Part shown: in pieces, positions 52,820 through 63,542 of the stretch
How positions within the stretch are numbered: position 1 is the first letter of the stretch
Layout: every line of letters starts with the position of its first letter
Source of the DNA: Macrobrachium rosenbergii
Taxonomy: Eukaryota; Arthropoda; Malacostraca; Decapoda; Palaemonidae
Direction of reading: 5' to 3'
NCBI RefSeq assembly: GCF_040412425.1
Contig: NC_089744.1
Coordinates: 32,622,243 to 32,686,242, forward strand
Length of the DNA stretch: 64,000 nucleotides
The notes under the pieces: generated by a model
The model's database searches: none
Told to the model about the DNA's origin: nothing
The model's input: the letters and a program-made list of their open reading frames with translations, nothing else
Program-made: the position numbers and the translations under genes

Positions 52820-54220
52820 GCAAAATCCAACAACGTTGATTTTGCTGTCCTTTTTCTAAATTTTTATATTTTATGGTGGAATAGTCAGAATAAGAGTCCC
52901 AGCCCTCTAAATACGAAAAAATGTGAGTTATTTAACGAAAAAAATAAAATTCTTTACTTATTTTTATATTTTCGTTCAGAACCCAAAAACTATGAAAGTC
53001 AGACGAATGAATTATTTTTTATGAGAAAGCCAATAAAATTCCTAAATATTGACATATAAAACAATGGAAAACGAATAAGTCCAGTTGGTGAAAAATTGAT
53101 AGAAAAGATGGTGAGAAACAGAGCGCTCTGCCCAGCCTATGGTGAGAATTATCGCTACAAAAAAATTTTTTTTGAAGAGCCCTATCTCGGTTATTTATCA
53201 TAGAAATTACTTTGTAAATATACGAAAAAGTAGAGGAAAAGTTGAAGAATAAAGGGAAAGTCAAGAAAAATGGCTTTGGTAATGGCAACAGTTTCATTTT
53301 GACGTTATAAATTGATGGAAACGAAAAAAAAGTTACCGTTGTCAACATTATTGTTCGTAGCTCAAAAACTATAACAGTTAGGCGAATTAATTATTTTTTA
53401 TGAGAAAGCCAATAAAATTCCCTAAATATTGACATATAAAACAATGGAAAACGAATAAGTCCAGTTGGTGAAAAAATTAATAGAAAAGATGGTGAGAAAC
53501 AGAGCGCTCTGCCCGGCCTATGGTGAGAATTATTGCTAGAAAAAATTTTTTTTTAAGAGCCCTATCTCGGTAATTTTTCATAGAAATTACTTTGTAAATA
53601 TACGAAAAAGTAGAGGAAAAGTTGAAGAATAAAGGAAAGTCAAGAAAATGGCTTTGGTAACGGCAATAGTTTCATTTTGACGTTATAAATTGATCGAAAC
53701 GAAAATAAAAGTTACCGTTGTCAACATTATTGTTCGTAGCTCAAAAACTATAACAGTTAGGCGAATGAATTATTTTTTATGAGAAAGCCAAGAAAATTCT
53801 CTAAATATCGACATATAAAACAATGAAAAACGAATAAGTCCAGTTGGTGAAAAAATTGATAGAAATGTGGGTAAGAAACAGAGGCGCTGCCAGGCATCTG
53901 GTGAGAATTATCGCTAGACATTTTTTTGAAGAGCCCTACCTCGGATTTTTTCATAGAAATTACTTTGTAAATATACAAAAATGTAGAGGAAAGGTTGAGG
54001 AATAAAGTGAGAGTCAAGAAAAATGGCTTTGGTAACAGCAACATTTTCATTTTGACGTTATAAGCTGTTCGAAACGAAAAAATGTTACCGTTGTCAACAT
54101 TATCGTTAGAGTAGCTCAAAAGCTATAACAGTTAGGTGAATGAATTATTTTTATGAGAAAGCCAACAAAATTCTCTAAATATCGATATATATGATAATGA
54201 AAATGAGATTCAGAGCCCTG
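52820..54220. repeat. Tandem array, about 379-bp unit, 3-4 copies
   Basis: ATTATTTTTTATGAGAAAGCC recurs at 53011, 53390, 53769 and, slightly shortened, 54143. Each full unit also has ACGAATAAGTCCAGTTGGTG, AGAGCCCTATCTCGG and TCATTTTGACGTTATAA in order. Confidence 0.9.
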
Positions 54221-55173
54221 CCTAAAATCCAGACGTCTCTTATGTGATGCACTGACGAATTTCCGCTAGTTTTACCGTAAAAACTTTGCTAAAGCATGTT
54301 GGAAACTGTTCTCGATTGGCGCCACCGTATGTAAACAGCCACACGTGTTTACCCAACCTCGCATGCAGAGATGGTCTCTGACAGAAGTGTGGCCTGCCAA
54401 GCCTGCGTGGGTGCGATCAGCTTATGTCATTGTGAGAATTTTACTACGCCATGGATTTGCGCATGCACAGTAGAGGAACAAAAATTTATAGAAAATAGAG
54501 GATACCAAACAGAGTGTTTCCAATAATGTAATCCTACATTTTATAAAAAATGTAAGATACGAGAGAGAAACGTGGGTAGGATCAGCTGATTTCATTGTGA
54601 GAAATTTACTATGCCAGGAATTTGCGCATGCGCAGTATAGGGACTGCTTGCCTGGCGATCGATGCCTGAGTTACACGGTCCAAGGTATGCTTTAGCCTAT
54701 GGAAACCACCAACTGTCCGAAAATAAAAAAATGTACCCTACCACACGTATGAAAAATGTCGGTAAATTTTTCGTAAAATTACGTCAGTCAGAAAAGAAGG
54801 GGGGTAGGGGGTTGTTGCGTAATATTACGACAAATGGACAGGAATGGGTTAAAGATGAAACATCAACAGTGATAAGATATTCTTGTGTACCAATCACGTG
54901 CATTGTCCGAGTGCCTGTGGGTATATACGAAGCTTCGAGTCCTTGCGCGTCAGTCTCGCAAGCCATTCTTCTCGCGTAACATGATGAAACATCACTGTTT
55001 TCAGCAATATGGCTGCCGATATGGCGGTACTTCTTAATTTTAATTTTTCGATGAATATTTCTGAAAAATCCGCGATGCTGTGAAGCCGGCAAAGTTGAAG
55101 CGCGATGTGGCGAGGGATCACTGTATATGAAAATTGGGAGAATATTTTCAGTAAGTCCTGCCTTCTCTTCCAG

Positions 55174-57140
55174 TCTAACCCAGCAATCTGTGCCTCTTCG
55201 CTGTCGACCCTGAAGACCTGGGTCGGCGGATTTGGGAGGAACGTTGCGTCTGGCTACCCCTACGTGCTGTCGGAGGAGATTTGCAATCTCCTCTGTCTGG
55301 GTGCCCGGATCCCCGCCGCAGTGCCGAAGGAGGTGGCCGCCCCACTCATCGAGAAGATCAGACAGGAGACGCAGCCCTCCCAAGACGACAACCTGTGCGG
55401 AGAGGTGGCGGAAGAGATGGTGGCTATCAACATCCACCTAGAGCCTATGAGCGTTGATGACCAACAGGTAGAAGGTAGGATGGTAAGTGAGGCAGGTGAG
55501 GATAGTGTAAATAGAACTCTATTTAGTTCACCTTCTTCTTCCTCTTCCTTCCAGGGATTTCCTAAGTCAGCTAACCTTGGGGACAGATCTCGGTCTGTTA
55601 TCCCCAAGGTGAAATCTCTGAAAAAGAAGGACTTACCAGTCCTCTAGACCTCAAAGGTCTAATCCGCCAGCTCCCTCAGGTCGTCACTGGCTCCCAAACC
55701 AGTGACGTCCTCCTCAAGGCTACTCCCTCTTCTAAGGGTCGAGGTCCAGAGATTCAAAGGCTAAGCCCCCACAGCCTAGCTTCGACTCTGAGGCCTTTGT
55801 CGAACTGCTGATGCAGAGGATCGACTCCAAGGTGGAAGCTAGGCTACAAGATCTTTCGTCTCAGCTTGTCACAAGCTTAGAGACCTCCGGACAGTCAGTA
55901 CTGTCATTGGCACAAAAGCTGCAGGCCCAGGAAAGCTTGCTCTCCGGATTCATCCAATCCGGAGCAACACAGCAATCACATGTTGTCCCGGATGCCTCCA
56001 AACTGCCCCCTTTTGATAAGGGGAACCCGTGGCGGCTGGCCCTGCATGCTCCCCTGCATAATGGCACACTGACTATTGAGGGTTTGGGCACTCATCATCT
56101 GGAAGAACTAGAGTTCTTTCCAGCCGACCTAGTGCCTCCCTATCCAGTTTTTGCCAGGTTAACTGAGGAAGCCTGGATTAGGTCTGATAAGGTCCCGAAG
56201 GAAACAGTCATCTCTCCCAGGGACCAAGCTCAATCCGCCCTGATGCGCACTCTCACTGACTGGGAGTGCGAGAACACGAAACTTACTCCCTTTAAGGGAA
56301 GTTTCACGATGTTCTCCTTAGGTGACTCCATCCCTACCCCCTGCACTACTAAGATTGCAGAGCTGACCCTCCAGGCTGGGATAGATGGCAAGCCTATACC
56401 TCAACTCCGGGAGACAGATCCTACTTCCCTTCTCTTCCCGGAGATTCGGAATGTTGGTTGGGAGCTCCGGCAACGTTCACGGTGGGGAAACTCGATCCCG
56501 AGTGTGCCTCCACCCTGTTCAGCGAGCAACTTCCCAGGATTCCGGAGGCTCTGCTGAAGGCGGAGTATGAGGCTAGATGCAGGTTGAGTCGCTCCCTGCA
56601 TTCCATCACCATCTCAGAGGTAACGGCATTAGTTTATAATGACGAACCTCTGTTTCAGGTCCTCACGAAGTCGTTATTGGCATCCTTCCAATCGGACCTT
56701 TATGACTTTGTGGTTGCGAGACAGAATTGCCGGAAACACATCTTTGCAGACGCCATCATCAGGCATGAGCCCAATAGACTCATGAAGAGTTCTATCTGGG
56801 GACCTAACCTCTTCCCAGAGGATGAGGTCAATAATGTCATGGCAGAGGCAACCAGAGCGAACCAGAGTCTTTGCTCTCGCTGGGGCCTCCCTTTCAAAAG
56901 GAAGTCCTCTGAGACCTCCGGACCTCAACCTAAGGAAAGGAAAAGGTTCAGGAGGTTCCAGAGCTATAGGAAACCTCAGGCTCAAACTGTGCTTCAGGCG
57001 GTACGGTCTCACAGATCGCCAGCCTTCTACATCCAAGACACAGCCTCAGCAGCAGTTCGTACTGATGCAGCTGGCTCAGCAAGCTTCTGCTCCACCAGCC
57101 TTCGTGACATCCCCAGCTTTCAACGCCTCGTTTGAAAGCC
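55174..57140 (+). pseudogene. DIRS A gag exon 2 (capsid-like), frameshifted
   Basis: It starts after the acceptor CCTTCTCTTCCAG at 55173 with SNPAICASSLSTLK. The frame runs to a stop at 55645-55647, changes near 55638 (SPLDLKGLIRQLP) and again near 55783 (FVELLMQRIDSKVEARLQ, likely a coiled coil). It runs on to 56557, shifting once more near 56460-56490 into the conserved DIRS gag segment with SLLASFQSDLYDFVVAR, GPNLFPEDEVNNVM and LCSRWGLPFKRK. It ends basic and is overlapped by the RT frame from about 57132. Positions 55483-55554 have the form of a 72-base intron. The role is packaging of element RNA, from the known family. Confidence 0.8.
55483..55554 (+). other. Possible 72-nt intron inside DIRS A gag
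   Basis: The donor GTAAGT at 55483 and a strong pyrimidine tract ending CTTCCAG at 55554 frame 72 bases. The length is a multiple of three and the frame is open (serine-rich, SSPSSSSSF), so both spliced and unspliced forms stay in frame. Confidence 0.45.
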
Positions 57141-58010
57141 AAGGGGCGTTTCGAGGCTACAATAGACATGCGAGGGGAAGCAGGGCCAGAGCCGCCTACA
57201 GAGGTAGAGCAGCATCCAGACCTCTCTCATGTGGAAGAGGAGCCCAAGGAAGTAAGACCTCTCCCAATCAATGAGACTCCTCAGGTAGGCGGGAGATTAT
57301 ATCTCTTCCGGGACCATTGGACCTTCAGTCCATGGGCCCACAGCATAATCTCAAAAGGTCTGGGATGGAGCTGGAGCAAGGGACCTCCTCCGCCAGTCAG
57401 ATTCCATCAACCTCCATCCAAAGACTTACTGGACTTTGCAAAAGAACTTCTGCAAAAGAAGGCAATAAAGAAAGTCAGGCACTTGAAATTTCAAGGCCGT
57501 CTGTACAGTGTCCCGAAGAAAGACTCAGACAAGCAAAGAGTAATTCTGGACTTGTCTCGTCTCAACTGATACATTCAGTGCGACAAGTTTTAGCATGCTT
57601 ACAATCTCGCAGGTACGGACCCTACTTCCCGTGGGGCCATCACCACCTCTATAGATCTTTCAGACGATATTATCACGTCCCGGTTGCGAGAAACTTCTCT
57701 CCTTACATAGGGTTTGGACTAGGAAAACAAGCATACTCGTTCAGAGTCATGCCATTCGGGCTCAACATAGCGCCCAGAATTTTTACCAAACTGGCAGAGA
57801 CAGTAGTCCAAGAGCTACGGGCCCAAGGGATTATGCTGGCCGCATATCTGGACGATTGGATAATTTGGGCATCCAACGTCAAGGAATGTCGAAAAGCAAC
57901 TTTCACAGTAATCAACTTCTTGGAATACTTGGGATTCCAAATAAACAGGAAGAAATCCCGTCTAGTTCGGCTCAATTTCAGTGGTTGGGAATCCAATGGG
58001 AACTAAACAC
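57132..58010 (+). pseudogene. DIRS A reverse transcriptase
   Basis: RNA-dependent DNA polymerase of the element. The N-terminal part to 57569 has GGRLYLFRDHW, then KKVRHLKF, then GRLYSVPKKDSDKQRVILD. A stop follows LSRLN. Between 57570 and 57680 the frame moves at least twice (AITTSIDLSD with motif A aspartate near 57650, then YYHVPVARNFSPYIGF). From there to 58006 it is open with MPFGLNIAPRIFTK (motif B) and AAYLDDWIIWAS, the YxDD catalytic motif near 57845-57856, then NFLEYLGFQINRKKS. Connection segments follow in other frames to about 58320. The active-site aspartates are kept, but the frame is broken. Confidence 0.85.
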
Positions 58011-58329
58011 ACACAAACTGTCACTTCCGCCAGCCAAAAGGAGGGAAATAGCCAAAGCTACCAGGCAGTTCCTCAAGAACAAAAGAGCCTCATCGTACCC
58101 AGGAAAGAGTTCTAGGCTCTCTTCAGTTCGCTTCAGTAACAGACTTGTTGCTAAAAGCCAAACTGAAAGATATAAACAGGGTATGGCGGAAACGAGCACA
58201 GGGTATGGCGGAAACAAGCCAACAGCAGAAACAGAGACAAGTTGTCTCTGATTCCGCCGGTATTGAGGAAGAGGCTTCGACCATGGTTGACAGTCAAGAG
58301 TTTGGCAAGGTCAGTGCCTCTTCAATTTC

Positions 58330-58985
58330 CCCCCTCCATCGCTAGTGATCCATACGGATGCTTCCCTAAGCGGATGGGGAGGATACTCCCAACACAAGAA
58401 AGTTCAGGGAACATTGTCGACAGTATTCCGCCAGTTCCATATCAACATTCTAGAGGCAATGGCAGTATTTCTGACATTAGAGAAACTACGCCCAGCCAGA
58501 CAGATTCACATCAGACTGGTGCTGGACAGTGCAGTAGTTGTGCATTGCCTAAACAGAGGGGGCTCCAAGTCGAGCCATATCAATCAGGTAATGATTGCAA
58601 TTTTCTCTCTGGCAAGGAAACATCTTTGGCACCTGTCAGCTACCCACCTGGCAGGTGTTCGGAATGTCATTGCAGATTCACTATCCAGGACAACTCCGCT
58701 GGAGTCGGAATGGTCCTTGGACAGGACGTCGTTCGAGTGGATTTGTCTTCAGGTACCGGGTCTCCAGGTAGACCTGTTTGCCACAGAGAGCAACCACAAG
58801 CTTCGTGTTACGTTGCTCCCAATCTAGACCCTCTAGCTCATTCCACAGATGCGATGTCAATCGACTGGAACAGATGGCAAAGGATCTATCTGTTTCCACC
58901 AATAAACCTATTGATGAGTTTTACACAAATTCAGATCATTCAAAGGTCAAGTAGCACTTGTGGCACCTAACTGGCCGAAGAGCAA
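58330..58985 (+). pseudogene. DIRS A RNase H and linker
   Basis: The RNase H that removes the RNA template strand: VIHTDASLSGWG (first aspartate, about 58351), INILEAMAV (glutamate), VLDSAVVVHCLNRGG (second aspartate, about 58520) and HLAGVRNVIADSLSR (about 58645-58690). The frame is open to 58827, then shifts; the linker continues as QVDLFATESNHKL and, in another frame, LVAPNWPKSNWFPLLLELK up to the recombinase. The catalytic residues appear intact. Confidence 0.85.
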
Positions 58986-60092
58986 TTGGTTTCCTCTACT
59001 GCTAGAGTTGAAGCTCCGGCACAAACAGATCCCCAATCCAAGATTGACACAAGTAGTGCAAACTCGGACTGTGTCAGCTTCCTCAAGAATTCTGAATGCC
59101 CTAGCTTTATGGACTTCATGAAGTTTGCAGCTCAGAAAGACACTAACATTGACCCTCTTAATACACTGTTCATAGAATCAGATAAGAGGGAATCTACTCT
59201 CAGACAGTATGACTCAGCAGTTAAAAAGTTAGCATTATTTCTGAGGGAATCTGAAGCTCAGGAAATGACCACGAATCTAGCAATCTCTTTCTTCAGATCT
59301 TTATTTGAGAAAGGATTGGCCACTAGTACTATTACTACAACAAAATCTGCTTTAAGAAAAATATTTTTACATGGCTTTAATAGTAACCTTACAGACTCAT
59401 ATTTTTGTCAATTCCTAAAGCATGCGCTCGTCTTAGACCAGCAACCTGTCCACACACGGTTTCCTGGTTCTTAAATGACGTACTTAAATTGGCATCAGAC
59501 ACCGATAACGAATTATGTTCATACCTGAGTCTGTTAAGGAAAACGTTATTTCTAGTAAGTCTAGCCTCAGGAGCTAGAATTTCTGAACTGTCTGCTCTTT
59601 CTAGAGAGCCGAATCATGTTGATTTCCTCCGTCAGGTGAAGTTCTGTTGTCTCCGGATCTCAGTTTTCTAGCAAAGAATGAGGATCCACAAAATAGATGG
59701 TATCCTTGGAAGATTATTCCCTTCCACAGGATCTGTCTTTATGTCCAGTCAACACCTTAAAAGCTTATTTAAATAGAACTTCTAAGAGAATTTCAGGCCC
59801 TCTTTTTGTTAGGGAAAATGGAGGTACCATTTCCTTAAAGGCCATCAGGCAACCAATTCTTTATTTTATTAAACAGGCAAACCCGGATTCAGTACCTCGG
59901 GTACATGATATTCGGGCGGTGGCCACCTCAACTAATTATTTTCACAACATGAATTTTGAGGACCTTAAAAAGTATACGGGCTGGAAATCACCAACAGTAT
60001 TTAAACGCCACTATCTTAAGTCCCTAGAGGCTCTTAAATATTCCACAGTAGCTGCAGGAAGTATTGTTCCTCCTGGTCCAGCTCAAGACTAG
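58986..60092 (+). pseudogene. DIRS A tyrosine recombinase
   Basis: The integrase-like enzyme of the element. The core-binding domain reads RESTLRQYDSAVKKLALFL (about 59190) to 59474. After a frameshift near 59440 come LVSLASGARISELSAL with the first catalytic arginine at about 59575. After further shifts near 59640 and 59740 come PLFVRENGGT, the HxxR box as VHDIRAVATS (59901-59930), and the C-terminal YTGWKSPTVFKRHYLK with the tyrosine at 60012-60014. The stop is at 60090. All four landmark residues are kept, but at least three frame changes make it inactive as it stands. It is only distantly similar to the recombinases at 0.2, 5.3 and 62.5 kb. Confidence 0.85.
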
Positions 60093-60451
60093 TTTATGTA
60101 ACTTCTTTATCCTTTTTGTTTGTATCCTCGTTTACCTATTGGTATATTCTCTAGCCTACCTGCCTCGCTTACTTGCCCTGCTTCTAGCCTTTAGGTCAGG
60201 CCTGCTTCACAGCCTGACTCCTGCCCGTATCATGGATATCCTCTTTTCAAATCATAAATTGTTAGCCTTAAGTGTCTTGGTGTTGGTTATTTTATATTTT
60301 TAGACTGTGTATGTATAGTTTTTGATTATGTTTTTTGAACTTATAATTTGGGATTATTAAACACAGTAATTTTCTCTTAGTTTTATTTAGCTCCATTAAG
60401 GTAATCTTTGGAACGTACCACCAAGCTCTTGTATGGCTGATTCTCTGTTAC
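60093..60451 (+). other. DIRS A 3' untranslated part
   Basis: T-rich; contains a 79-codon hydrophobic frame (60064-60303) without known match. Confidence 0.5.
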
Positions 60452-60547
60452 TATTTCACTGGGTGACACAGGTCAAGCCCAGAAAGGGGATTTTGACAAA
60501 GGAAAAATCTATTTCTGGGGGAAGACCTGTGTCACCCAGTGACCCAT
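60452..60547 (+). repeat. Internal complementary region of DIRS A
   Basis: The first part (TTTCACTGGGTGACACAGG, TCAAGCCCAGAAA) is the reverse complement of the outer left end at 49590-49622. The second part (GGGGATTTTGACAAAGGAAA and on to GACCTGTGTCACCCAGTGA) is the reverse complement of the outer right end at 60866-60926. The two parts meet at AAA, i.e. TTT on the other strand, the three bases present at both outer ends. Confidence 0.9.
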
Positions 60548-60592
60548 CTCTATACTTCCTTTCCCACCCGGGTAGCATACCAAGCTTTGTGG

Positions 60593-60926
60593 GTGCTAAT
60601 CTTGGGATGAAGATGGCGGGTGCAGGTGGTACCTAGTGGGTGAGCGGGAGGCAATCATTGGTACGGCTCCCCCAAGTTTGGGACTTTGAAAATAGAGAGA
60701 TCTATAGGATGAAGACCTGTGATAGTGGTTGCCACTCACCCCTACTGCATACCGACACCATTGTGGTGATCGATCCAGGGGTAGTAACCCTGGCATTATG
60801 GATAGCTTTTTTCTCTGGTATATTTAGCAATAGTTATACCTAGAAATGTATGCTATTGGAACCATTTCACTGGGTGACACAGGTCTTCCCCCAGAAATAG
60901 ATTTTTCCTTTGTCAAAATCCCCTTT
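60593..60926 (+). repeat. Right inverted terminal repeat of DIRS A
   Basis: Reverse complement of the left repeat with few changes, plus an outer extension of about 30 bases (AATAGATTTTTCCTTTGTCA and on to AAAATCCCCTTT) absent from the left end. Confidence 0.9.
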
Positions 60927-60990
60927 TAGAGATACGTTCCATAGAAAAAATCCGCGACAAGATGAATTGTGAAAAAGCGGGATAGCACTG
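60927..60990. mobile_element. Truncated Tigger/pogo-like end next to DIRS A
   Basis: TCCGCGACAAGATGAATTGT, then AAAAAGCGGGATAGCACTG followed by TA matches the end type at 45711-45780 in inverted orientation. Its other end was not found beside the left DIRS border. Confidence 0.55.
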
Positions 60991-61036
60991 TATAATGTAT
61001 CAGAGATCAGTATTTACCTAACTAAAACACCGATTA

Positions 61037-61740
61037 CACTAGAACCCCGGTCCTCGGTCCTCAACCATATCAGAACTCAACATAATCGGATTTCAACACA
61101 AAATTTCAAGTAAATTTTGCATCGGAGCTCAAACAAAAAACCGGACCCATAAACCACATGATTTTTGTAAACAAAGTGTTTTGTGTTTCAGTCAGTTGGC
61201 ACTAGTTGGCATTGTTCCTGCACGTCATTTAAACCCCACTTAAGTGCTTAGAGTGTTTTGATGTACTTGCTTAGTTTTTGTGGCTTTTTGCACTGTATTT
61301 TGATAAAACACATGGGTCCCAAGAAAGCCATTGCAGACAAGCAGAAAAGGAAAACGTTAAGAACCACAATTGAACTTGAAAAAGAGATTATTGAAAGTAT
61401 GAAAGAGGCATTCTGTGACTGATTTAGTATCTCAGTTTAAGCTACTGAGATCCACCATAAGGACATTTTTAAAGCACAAAGAGGCAAGAAAAAGTGCTAG
61501 TGTGCTAAGGGGGTTAAGAGTTTGACAAAACAGAGGCCTCTCATAATAGATGAAACAGAAAAATTGTTGTTAGCATAGATAAATGAAAAACAGATTGCTA
61601 GTGATAGTGTTTTGGAGGCTATGATTTGCACTAAGGCTCGAAGTTTGCAGGTTTATCTTATGAAAAACAGATCTGGATCAAGTAGTAGTACCAAGCATGA
61701 TCAAAATAATTGTAATTCAACTTATGAATGTCAACGATAA
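61037..61740 (+). pseudogene. Tigger/pogo transposase remnant with left terminus
   Basis: After TA, a left end CACTAGAACCCCGGTCCTCG is seen at 61037. An ATG at 61312 opens MGPKKAIADKQKRKTLRTT, then IELEKEIIESMKEAF, the N-terminal helix-turn-helix (CENP-B/pogo type) that binds the element ends. After stops and shifts come LTKQRPLIIDETEKLL and ASDSVLEAMICTKARSLQVY, as in the second helix-turn-helix part of Tigger proteins. The DDE catalytic domain is not present; sequence of another element begins by about 61750. Confidence 0.7.
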
Positions 61741-62202
61741 GTAAGACTGTAAGATACATTTAACATATTGATCTTGGAGAGGGTTGTTCTTTATTATTAC
61801 TAATAACCGCCCTTGCTGTGACAAGGTTGCAGTAGGTAAGCGAACACACAGCGAGAGAACCTTCCCCAGCCACAGAAGGGATGACTGGAGGATGTCTGGG
61901 ACTATGGACCAAAATGAAGAATGGGTTTGGTAGATAGTCCGCAACCCCTTCCCTGCCTTGTAGGAGAAAGAGGGGGACATTACATCTAATGTGTACCTGG
62001 AAGGCAACAAAGATTAGGATACTCAAGATATGAAACTCACCTGTGTCTGACGTCTGGTTCAGCTTGTACGGCCCAAACTCTCTGCCCAAAGGTAAAAAGT
62101 CGGATGACAGGAAGGAAGAGAGCCAGTCACTCACCTTTCATGCCCAATCATGCACATACAACAGACGAGACACAACACTGTCCTGTACAGGAGTTGGGTA
62201 AG
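61741..62202 (-). other. 3' untranslated part of the minus-strand DIRS copy C
   Basis: Lies downstream of the recombinase stop on the minus strand; small ORFs only. No clear complementary region or terminal repeat was identified here. Confidence 0.4.
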
Positions 62203-63542
62203 TTACACAACTTGTTGAGCAGCCACCACTGGCCCCAAGGAGAAGGTATCCAAGGACCGATGGGTAACACCCCATAGGTAAAAAGAGGTGAATGTGGTCT
62301 GGCGTGACCACAACCCCGCCCTCAGTACCTGCTGAACCGACAGGTTCTTCCTGAATGCCAAAGTAGGCGCAATCCCTCTGATTTCGTGAGCGCGGGGGCG
62401 CAGAGAGCTGGTGTCATCCTCCCCAGCTGCTGCATACGCTTTCTTGATTACCTCATGAAGACAGAAGGAGATTGTGTTCCTGGACACCTCCTTCTTAGGG
62501 GTCCCGGTGCCAACGAAGAGTCGTCAACACAGGCCTGAGACGCTGAGTTCTCTTCAGATAGCACCCGCACAGGACAGAGTAGCAACCCGAAAGACTCATT
62601 ATCTACGAAGTCACTCAGGGATGGGATTGTGAAAGACTCAAGTCGAGCATCAGGGACCGCTGGATTCTGTCTTCGCTACGAACTCCAGGACAAACTTGAG
62701 CGTCACCGATGCCCACCCCCTTGAGTGTTTATCCGCAAAGGAAAGTCCCTGTAATTCGCTAATCCTCTTCGCCGATGCCAGGGCTAGCAAGAAGACGGTC
62801 TTGAGAGTAAGATCCCTATCCATGGCCTCTCGCAGTGGCTCGTATGGGGCACGAGTCAGGCTCCACAAAACAAGAGACACATCCCACTCAGGGGGCCTCA
62901 GTTCCCTGGGAGGGCAAGACCATTCAAAGCTCCTCATGAGCAATGATATTTCCAGGGAGGACGAGATATCGATGCCTTTCATCTTCAGGACCTGGGCCAA
63001 TGCAGCCCTGCATCCTTTTACAGCTGAAACTGACAGGAGCTTCTCCCGACGAAGATAGACAAGAAAATCTGCTACCTGCTAAAGAGTGGCTCCGACCGGA
63101 GAGTAACCCTGTCTACGACACCAACCACAGAAGATGGCCCACTTACCCTGGTAAACTGCTGCAGAAGACTTCCTGAGGTATCCTGCCATCTCTGTTGCTG
63201 CTCACCGAGAAAAGCCTCTTGCTCGCAAGAGATGGTGGATAACCTCCAGGCGAGAAGTGACAGGGAGGCCACAGCCTGGTGGTACTGTTCTACACGCGGC
63301 TGACGTAGAAGGTTGTGCCAGAGGGAAGCTCTCTTGGTACCTCGGAGAGTAGAGCCAGCAGGTCCAGATACCAAGCGGCCTCTAGACGCTTGGGAGCTAC
63401 CAGGATCATTCGAAGGTTCGTCGACACCAGAACTCGACTGAGAACTGGGCAAAGCAGACAGAACGGGGAAAGGCATACACCTCGAGGTTGTCTCACGAGT
63501 GCTGGAAGGTGTCTTCTGCAGCTGCCCATGGGTCTGGTACAA
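62203..63542 (-). pseudogene. DIRS tyrosine recombinase (copy C)
   Basis: Reading leftward from 63542, the linker and core-binding part carry YHQAVASLSLLAWRLSTIS and CEQEAFLGEQQQ. The catalytic part at 62650-63000 has SLTRAPYEPLREAMDR and LALASAKRISELQGLSF with the first arginine. A frame change leads to 62203-62487 with RAHEIRGIAPTLAF (HxxR kept) and FTSFYLWGV (tyrosine). The stop is at 62203. It is the same lineage as copy B at 5.0-6.3 kb, where the histidine is lost. The breaks near 62500-62650 and 63000-63080 indicate a decayed or error-bearing copy. Confidence 0.8.

Larger units (their letters stand above)
52047..55123. mobile_element. Tigger/pogo-like non-autonomous element nested in the DIRS A gag intron
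   Basis: The left end CAGTGAACCCTCG and the right end CGAGGGATCACTG are inverted matches (one change), flanked by TA (52045-52046 and 55124-55125). The subterminal parts share CCGCGAT-type words. There is no transposase. Inside are a GA microsatellite (52511-52584), a 379-bp tandem array (52820-54220) and a doubled segment of about 167 bp with TTTGCGCATGC (54401-54642). It sits wholly between donor 51981 and acceptor 55173. Confidence 0.75.
49590..60926 (+). mobile_element. DIRS-type retrotransposon (copy A), nearly complete, with a nested element
   Basis: The element has inverted terminal repeats of about 300 bp (49590-49892 and 60593-60926), then in order gag, reverse transcriptase, RNase H, tyrosine recombinase and, just before the right repeat, an internal complementary region (60452-60547). 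DIRS elements replicate through a circular DNA made with help from this internal region and integrate by tyrosine recombination. It is 11.3 kb here, but 3.08 kb is a Tigger-like insertion; without it the element is about 8.26 kb. All coding parts carry frameshifts or stops, so it cannot act on its own. It lies in GMPPB intron 5, same direction as the gene. Confidence 0.9.

Noticed and set aside
58986..60092. Phage-type integrase from a bacterial or viral insertion
   Set aside because: It is linked to RT, RNase H and DIRS terminal structures, with eukaryotic-type introns and flanks.
45711..60990. One giant Tigger-like element bounded by the similar ends at 45711 and 60990
   Set aside because: It would span a GMPPB exon and unrelated sequence. 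Separate members of one family are the simpler reading.
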